From Prauserella alba (GTDB taxonomy: Bacteria > Actinomycetota > Actinomycetes > Mycobacteriales > Pseudonocardiaceae): DNA of 64,000 bases. A program made the position numbers and the translations under genes. The stretch lies in assembly GCF_024171735.1 (NCBI RefSeq), contig NZ_JAMTCH010000007.1:1-64000 (forward strand), given 5' to 3'. The notes beneath the pieces are model-generated. The model did not search any database and had not been told where the DNA came from. It saw only the letters and a program-made list of their open reading frames with translations. Below, one piece after another: positions 58,941-64,000 of the stretch; positions within the stretch are counted from its first letter, which is position 1, and each line of letters opens with the position of its first letter.

Positions 58941-60251
58941 TTACCCGGCGCGCAGGCGGGAGGCGGCAGCCGCGACGTCGGCCTGAGCCCGCCGACGGTC
59001 CACACGGGACGACTCACCGTCGGCGACCACCTGCTCGCCCGCCACCCACACGTCCCGCACCCTGCGCGAACCGGCCGCCCACACCAGATTGCCCAGCAGC
59101 TGGTCGTCGGGCACGTCGAGGCCCGTGGCGAAGGCCGGATCGTCGACGTCGATGTGCACGACGTCGGCCCAGCGGCCGGGTTCGAGTGCGCCGATGTCGT
59201 CGCGGCCCAGTGCGTCGGCGCCGCCGCGGGTGGCGAGCAGCAGGGCGGCAGGTGCCGTCAGCGCGGTGGCCTCGCCCGCTGCGAGACGTGCGAGCATCGC
59301 CGAGAGCTGAACCTCCTCCCACAGGTCGAGGTCGTCGTTACTGGAAGGACCGTCGGTTCCGAGTCCGATGCGGATGTCCGCCGCGCGGAGGTCGGACAGC
59401 CTGGCGACACCGGACGCGAGCTTGGCGTTCGACCCTGGGCAGTGCGCGACCCCGGTGCCGCGCGCGGCCAGCAGTTCGATGTCCTCATCGGACAGATGCA
59501 CGGCGTGGGCCGCGATGAGCCTGCCGCGCAACAGGCCGACCTCGTCGAGCAGCTTCGGCACCGAACCGTGCTCGGCGCGCTGGCGGCTGTCCTCGCCTGC
59601 GGCCTCGGCGACGTGGATCTGCACCAGCGCGTCCCGCGCGGCGGCGTCGTCGGCGATCGCGCCGAGCGCCTCGGCCGGAAGCATGTACGCCGAGTGGCCC
59701 GCGTACGACAGCTCGACGCGCTCGCCGGGGCCGAACCGCAGGCCGTCCGTGTCGATCCACTTGCTCGCGTCGGCCAGCATCGCGCGCCAGTCGTGGCCCG
59801 GCAGGTCGATGATCGGGCCGCCGAGGATGCCGCGCGCGCCCGTCGTGAGCACCGCGTCGGCCATCTGCTCGGGGTGGAAGTACATCTCCGCGCTGGTCGT
59901 GACCCCGCGGCGCAGCATTTCCACCGACCCGAGCAGCATGCCCGCGTGCACGTCGGACGGCCGGAGTTTCGCCTCGGTGGGCCAGATGACCTCCTGGAGC
60001 CAGCGCAACAGCGGCAGGTCACCGCCCATGCCGCGGAGCAGGACCATCGGGCTGTGCGCGTGCGCGTTGACCAATCCCGGTAGCAGGATCCCCTGCTTGG
60101 CGGTCGTCGTCGTGGCGGTGCCAGGGGCCTCGCTCGCCGGTCCGCAGTAAGCGATGCGGCCGTGGGCGTCGATGTCGACGGCGCCGTCACGGACGACGGA
60201 ACACCCCGGATCGGCGGGCAGTACCACGGGCGCTGTCATGCGGTGGATCAT
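58941..60251 (-). CDS. Amidohydrolase family protein (deaminase-like)
   Basis: A 436-residue metal-dependent hydrolase. The LVNAHAHSPMVLLRGMGGDL motif holds the HxH ligands; further metal and catalytic residues are in IHVAEA, AAHAVHLSDED and GTDGPSSNDDLDLWEE. This set matches the S-adenosylhomocysteine/methylthioadenosine deaminase and TrzN/AtzB group. It probably deaminates a purine-like compound; the exact substrate cannot be read. Start ATG 60251 or 60239. Copy 7 of the palindromic element lies 45 bp upstream, at the end of the response-regulator gene. Confidence 0.85.
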   Translation of the reverse strand: MIHRMTAPVVLPADPGCSVVRDGAVDIDAHGRIAYCGPASEAPGTATTTTAKQGILLPGLVNAHAHSPMVLLRGMGGDLPLLRWLQEVIWPTEAKLRPSDVHAGMLLGSVEMLRRGVTTSAEMYFHPEQMADAVLTTGARGILGGPIIDLPGHDWRAMLADASKWIDTDGLRFGPGERVELSYAGHSAYMLPAEALGAIADDAAARDALVQIHVAEAAGEDSRQRAEHGSVPKLLDEVGLLRGRLIAAHAVHLSDEDIELLAARGTGVAHCPGSNAKLASGVARLSDLRAADIRIGLGTDGPSSNDDLDLWEEVQLSAMLARLAAGEATALTAPAALLLATRGGADALGRDDIGALEPGRWADVVHIDVDDPAFATGLDVPDDQLLGNLVWAAGSRRVRDVWVAGEQVVADGESSRVDRRRAQADVAAAASRLRAG

Positions 60252-60296
60252 CGGCCCACCCTATCGAGCGACGTCCGAGCCACCAGGGACCTCGGA

Positions 60297-60349
60297 GCCC
60301 CCAGGGGCACCTTGGTTGCGCTCAATGCGACCAAGGTGCCCCTGGGGGC
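60297..60349. repeat. 53-bp palindromic element, copy 7
   Basis: GCCCCCAGGGGCACCTTGG and CCAAGGTGCCCCTGGGGGC around TTGCGCTCAATGCGA. Compared with copy 5, bases in both arms have changed together (AAGGG/CCCTT to AGGGG/CCCCT, CTTTGG/CCAAAG to CCTTGG/CCAAGG), keeping pairing. It lies 14 bp after the response-regulator stop. Confidence 0.9.
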
Positions 60350-60362
60350 GTGCGCCGGCTCG

Positions 60363-61022
60363 TCACTCGGTGACGACACCGCACCGCCACGCCCACGCGG
60401 CGATCTCGACCCGGTTGCGAGCGCCGATCTTGTTCTGCACCGCGGCGAGGTGCGTCTTCACCGTCGACAGCGACAGGAACAGCTCCTCGCCGATCTCCGT
60501 GTTCGTGCGCCCGCGCGCGGCCGCACGAACGACGTCGAGTTCCCGCGTCGTCAACGGTTCGGCCGGTTCCTCCACCGCCGGCGCGCCGTCGGCGGGGGCG
60601 TCGGCGAAGTGCTGCAGCAGCCGCACCGTGATCTGCGGCGACACCAGCGCGTCCCCGCGTGCGGCCGCGCGGATCGCCTCCAGCAGCAGTGCCGGTCCCG
60701 CGTCCTTGAGCAGGAATCCCGACGCCCCGCCGGTGAGCGCGCTGTGGACGTACTCGTCGAGGTCGAACGTGGTCACGACGACGACCTTCAGCGGATCGGT
60801 GACGTCCGGTCCTGCCAACTGCCGCGTGACCTCGAGGCCGTCCATTCCCGGCATGCGGATGTCGAGCAGGCACACGTCGGGGCGCAGCTCGCGCGCCTTG
60901 GACACGGCGTCGATCCCGTCGGCGACGTCGGCCACGACCTCCATGTCGTCCGAGGCATCCACGATCATGCGGAAACCGGTACGCACCATGTCCTGGTCGT
61001 CGGCGATCAGTACGCGGATCAC
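60363..61022 (-). CDS. NarL/LuxR-type response regulator
   Basis: A 219-residue regulator from GTG 61022. Receiver domain with DDQ at 8-10, D54 in CLLDIRMPGMDG and K in FLLKDAG. LuxR HTH: LTTRELDVVRAAARGRTNTE, IGEELFLSLSTVKTHLAAVQ. Overlaps the kinase gene by 4 bp. It probably controls the divergent MacB/FtsE-like ABC transporter. Confidence 0.92.
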   Translation of the reverse strand: MIRVLIADDQDMVRTGFRMIVDASDDMEVVADVADGIDAVSKARELRPDVCLLDIRMPGMDGLEVTRQLAGPDVTDPLKVVVVTTFDLDEYVHSALTGGASGFLLKDAGPALLLEAIRAAARGDALVSPQITVRLLQHFADAPADGAPAVEEPAEPLTTRELDVVRAAARGRTNTEIGEELFLSLSTVKTHLAAVQNKIGARNRVEIAAWAWRCGVVTE

Positions 61023-62854
61023 TGGGACTCCTCTTCTCCCTGCAACGGCAGCCACGCTTCGACGACCCAGCCGCCGGAGCCACCGGTGCCGTCGGGGCCA
61101 TCTCCGTCGCGGCCGTGGCCCTGCTGATCGCCGGGCCTGCCCGCCGCGAGCGTGCCACCCAGCAGCTCGACCCGCTCCCGCATGCCCACCAGACCGTAGC
61201 CGCCGATCGCGGCGAGCGGTCCCGGTTCTCCAGGGGTGCCGTCGTCGGCCACCCGAATGTGCAGCAGAGCGCGGTCACCGCCGCCCCTTGCCTCGCCGCG
61301 CACGGCCACCCATGCCGCGGAGGCGCCCGCGGCGTGTTTGCTGACGTTGGTGAGTGCCTCCTGCACGATGCGCAGCGCCGACCGTGCCACCTCCTGCGGC
61401 AGTTCCGGCGGCACGTCGACGTCGAGTCGCACCGGCATGCCGTGCACCGCTGAGGAGGCGAGTTTCCGCAGGTCGGCGTCGAGGTCGGTGGTCGCCTGCT
61501 CGCCTGGTCCGGACTGCTCCCCCGCGCCTGCGCCCGCGTCGCCCGACTCCCCGCGCATGCTGCGCACGAGCCGTCGCATCGCGGTGAGCGCCTCGGTGCC
61601 CGCGTTCTCGATCTGCCCGAGCGAATCGGCCACGACGTGCGGATTCTGCTGCGCGACGATCCGCACCGCCTGCGCCTGCACCACGATGCCCGTGACGTGG
61701 TGTGCGACGACGTCGTGCAGTTCGCGGGCCAGCGCCATCCGCTCGGCGGTCTGCGCCTCGGCGATGGCCGCTTCGACGGTCGTCTTGCGTTCGGAGTCGC
61801 GGGCCCGCAGGAACAGGCCGATGGCGACGCTGATGCCGAGCAGTAGCACCGCAGTGAGCGCGAGCCCCTGCAGGACCTCGACGTCGCGGTTGTAGGCGAT
61901 CTGGACCGGCTCCAACAACGCCATGACCTGCACGGTCGAACCCGCCGCGACCGTGACGGCGAGGATCGAGATCGCCGTGACGGCGCGGCGCGGCGATTCC
62001 AGGCGCACCAACAGTGCCGTGACGACCATGCCCGACACCGTCGCGGCGATGGGCAGACCGCCGAGGTGCAGGTATCGGTCGGCGTCGGTCGCCAGAGCCA
62101 GCGCCGTGGTGGCCGCGATCACGCCCGCGAGCAGCAAGGCAGGCCGCAGCGGCGAGCTCGTCCCGCGGATGACCAGCACGACGGCGGCGATGGCGGGCAG
62201 TGCCATCACGACATCCGAGCTCGGTGCCTCCAGCATGATCGATGCGTCGAGGAACAGTGCCAGCGCGAGCACACCGACGAGCAGCCACTGTTGCCGGAGC
62301 AGCGTGACGAGCGTGCCGTCGCCGATCCCTTGTCGGGCACGGGCACCGGGGATGACGGCCACGAGCAGCAGCACCAGCCCAATGCCGGCCAGTTGCAGGA
62401 TATGCATACCAGCGTCGCGGGCGACCGTGCTCGCCAGCTCGGACGCGACGAGCAGGCCGATCGTGACGGTCGCGGCCGCGGCGGGTGCCGATCGCGCGCA
62501 GTAGTACACGAGCAGCAGGCCCGCAATGCACTCGGCGAACGATGTCTCCGGCAGCAAGGTCGAGAAGGTGGGTGCGCCGGTGTAGGCGATCAGGAGCGAG
62601 TTCGCACCCAGCACGCAGGCACCCGCCCAGCCCGCGAACACCGGTCTGGACCTGCCGAGCACGGCGCAGCCTGCGAGCAGCAGGATCCCCGGCAACGGCA
62701 CCAGGTCGAGCAGCGGCGTGCCCCAGCCGTCGGTCGCCGCGGGTACCAGGACAGCGAGGTCGCCGAACACCGCGGCCAGCAGCACCATGCTCGCGGGGTC
62801 GGCCGAGCGCAGTCGCCGGGTGACACGTTCGCGGAGCGGGTACGTCTCGGACAC
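61019..62854 (-). CDS. Sensor histidine kinase (HisKA_3 type)
   Basis: About 611 residues from GTG 62854. About ten to twelve hydrophobic segments fill residues 20-340, an unusually large membrane part. The catalytic end has ALARELHDVVAHHVTGIVVQ (phospho-His), IVQEALTNVSKHA (N box) and GGYGLVGMRERVELLGG. Partner of the overlapping response-regulator gene. Divergent to the ABC transporter gene, 145 bp away, which is typical of envelope-stress or peptide-antibiotic sensing modules. Confidence 0.9.
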   Translation of the reverse strand: MSETYPLRERVTRRLRSADPASMVLLAAVFGDLAVLVPAATDGWGTPLLDLVPLPGILLLAGCAVLGRSRPVFAGWAGACVLGANSLLIAYTGAPTFSTLLPETSFAECIAGLLLVYYCARSAPAAAATVTIGLLVASELASTVARDAGMHILQLAGIGLVLLLVAVIPGARARQGIGDGTLVTLLRQQWLLVGVLALALFLDASIMLEAPSSDVVMALPAIAAVVLVIRGTSSPLRPALLLAGVIAATTALALATDADRYLHLGGLPIAATVSGMVVTALLVRLESPRRAVTAISILAVTVAAGSTVQVMALLEPVQIAYNRDVEVLQGLALTAVLLLGISVAIGLFLRARDSERKTTVEAAIAEAQTAERMALARELHDVVAHHVTGIVVQAQAVRIVAQQNPHVVADSLGQIENAGTEALTAMRRLVRSMRGESGDAGAGAGEQSGPGEQATTDLDADLRKLASSAVHGMPVRLDVDVPPELPQEVARSALRIVQEALTNVSKHAAGASAAWVAVRGEARGGGDRALLHIRVADDGTPGEPGPLAAIGGYGLVGMRERVELLGGTLAAGRPGDQQGHGRDGDGPDGTGGSGGWVVEAWLPLQGEEESQ

Positions 62855-62999
62855 GACACCGACGGTAGCCGAGCCGGCGACGGCCGCGGCCCGGCCGGAC
62901 GGTTCGCAGGGCATCGGCCGATCGGCCGATGCGCCGCCCCGAGGTTCCGGCCGTCCGTCCGAAGTGGGCGCCCCGCCGACTGGGCCAAGCTGCACAGCC

Positions 63000-63737
63000 A
63001 TGACGACACGGATCTCGGGGCAGCCGCCCTCACCGGCCATGCCGACCCGGCCGGCACTGAGCGGTCACGGCCTCAGCAAGCGGTACGGCACGCAATACGC
63101 GTTGTCCGGAGTGGACATCGACATCACGCCGGGTGAGGCGATGGCGATCGTCGGGCCCTCAGGGTCCGGCAAGTCGACGTTGCTGCACGTGCTGGCGGGA
63201 ATCCTGCCCGTCGACGACGGCGAGGTGACACTCGGCGGCACCCGCATCGACTCACTCGGTGAGACCAAACGCAGCGAGCTGCGGCGCACCGAGTTCGGGT
63301 TCGTCTTCCAGTCGGGCATGCTCGTCGGCGAGCTGTCGGCCGAGGAGAACGCGGCACTGCCCATGTTGCTGGCAGGCGCCGGCCGCAAGGAGGCGATGGC
63401 CGAGGCGCGGCGGTGGCTCGAGCACCTCGGCCTCACGGGGAAGGAACGCAACCGGCCCGGTGAGCTGTCCGGCGGGCAGGCACAGCGCGTGGCTATCGCG
63501 CGGGCGCTGGCGCATCGGCCGAGCGTGATCTTCGCCGACGAGCCGACCGGGGCGCTCGACACCCGGACCGGTGGCGAGACCATGACGGCACTGCTCGACG
63601 CGGCGGCCGGATCCGGCGCAGCGGTCGTGGTCGTGACGCACGACCGCGATCTGGCCGCGTCGGTGCCGCGCACGGTCAGCCTCCGCGACGGGCGGATCGA
63701 CGCCGACACGCGTGCGGGAGCGGTGGTGCCGGCGTGA
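63000..63737 (+). CDS. ABC transporter ATP-binding protein (MacB/LolD/FtsE-like)
   Basis: A 245-residue ATPase. Walker A GPSGSGKST near 46-54, Q-loop FQSGMLVGELSAEEN, signature LSGGQAQRVAIARAL and Walker B VIFADEPTGALD, with switch H in VVVVTHDRDLA. EPTGALD and FQSGMLVGELSAEENAALPM are typical of the MacB-type group that works with FtsX-like permeases. The permease gene follows by GTGA overlap. ATG 63000 or a later ATG near 63039. Confidence 0.92.
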   Translation: MTTRISGQPPSPAMPTRPALSGHGLSKRYGTQYALSGVDIDITPGEAMAIVGPSGSGKSTLLHVLAGILPVDDGEVTLGGTRIDSLGETKRSELRRTEFGFVFQSGMLVGELSAEENAALPMLLAGAGRKEAMAEARRWLEHLGLTGKERNRPGELSGGQAQRVAIARALAHRPSVIFADEPTGALDTRTGGETMTALLDAAAGSGAAVVVVTHDRDLAASVPRTVSLRDGRIDADTRAGAVVPA

Positions 63738-64000
63738 ACAGCTTCCAGCTCGCGCTGCGCGTGCTGCGCACCGACGGTCGCACCCGCGTCTCGGCGATCC
63801 TGATCGCCGTCGGCGTGGCCGTGGCGACGGCTCTCGTGTTGCTGCTCGTCTCGCTGCCGGGAGCCACCGAGACGCGCGCGGACCGGTCGGCGTGGCAGCA
63901 GTACGGCGAGCCGTCCGAGGACGGGGCTTCCCTGGAGCTGGTGGCCAGCGAGGACGTCGCGCCCGACGGCAGGGAGATCCAGCGGGTGGACGTCGCCGCG
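63734..64000 (+). CDS. FtsX/MacB-like ABC permease (partial, runs off window)
   Basis: GTG at 63734 lies in the stop of the ATPase gene (GTGA overlap). 89 residues are in view: SFQLALRVLRTDGRTRVSAI, then a membrane helix ILIAVGVAVATALVLLLVSL and the start of an extracellular domain. This is the usual N-terminus of an FtsX-like permease; the remaining helices are beyond the edge. Confidence 0.85.
   Translation, partial: MNSFQLALRVLRTDGRTRVSAILIAVGVAVATALVLLLVSLPGATETRADRSAWQQYGEPSEDGASLELVASEDVAPDGREIQRVDVAA

Overview
The window is very GC-rich actinobacterial DNA with many GTG starts and tight ATGA/GTGA overlaps between genes. A DUF3558 lipoprotein, EspG, a PPE-like protein and small WXG-like proteins sit together, and there is a chaplin-like repeat protein. 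These point to a Pseudonocardiaceae member (Saccharomonospora/Prauserella/Amycolatopsis-like); this is inference, as no marker gene was compared. The backbone leuS ... dnaB-rplI-rpsR-ssb-rpsF ... ponA-DUF5318-padR-ino1 matches, from memory, the origin-proximal Rv0041-Rv0058 block of Mycobacterium tuberculosis, so the window is probably near oriC with lineage-specific genes inserted.

Layout. 1-296: 5' part of an IS30-type transposase running off the edge. 0.5-4.1 kb: double-MerR regulator, DUF6194 protein, F420-type oxidoreductase, MarR regulator with a long palindromic operator, and an MFS exporter. 4.2-9.1 kb: SdpI-like membrane protein, leuS behind a Leu-codon leader peptide with attenuator-like hairpins, and an orphan AbiEi-like protein. 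9.3-17.2 kb: TetR regulator, ribokinase-ptsI operon, DUF1707 protein, MacS/MacR-type two-component system and AI-2E-family permease. 17.5-22.5 kb: two secreted proteins, the second a 1,119-aa protein with about fourteen chaplin-like repeats. 22.6-28.6 kb: extradiol dioxygenase, an ECF41-type sigma factor split by an in-frame TAG, its epimerase and membrane partners, methyltransferase/XRE-cupin divergent pair, SRPBCC protein, and a dienelactone-hydrolase-like protein lacking its nucleophile.

28.7-36.3 kb: dnaB, a 737-bp gap with DnaA-box-like sites, a four-gene type VII secretion accessory operon, then rplI-rpsR-ssb-rpsF. 36.5-39.8 kb: three tandem secreted, C-terminally membrane-anchored proteins of one architecture. 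40-47.8 kb: endonuclease IV, two convergent GT87 mannosyltransferase-like genes overlapping by 262 bp, class A penicillin-binding protein and DUF5318 protein. 48-52.2 kb: padR-ino1, HAD phosphatase, and an MFS transporter behind an iron-box-like operator. 52.3-60.3 kb: PhoX-type phosphatase, alpha/beta hydrolase, SDR, TIGR02206 membrane protein, GntR-ABC operon and amidohydrolase. 60.4-64 kb: a NarL-type two-component system divergent from a MacB/FtsE-type ABC transporter that runs off the edge.

A 53-bp palindromic element occurs seven times (six full, one decayed), mostly at gene 3' ends, with paired base changes in its arms. It behaves like a family of dispersed, sequence-conserved bidirectional terminators or REP-like elements. 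No rRNA, tRNA or CRISPR array was seen.
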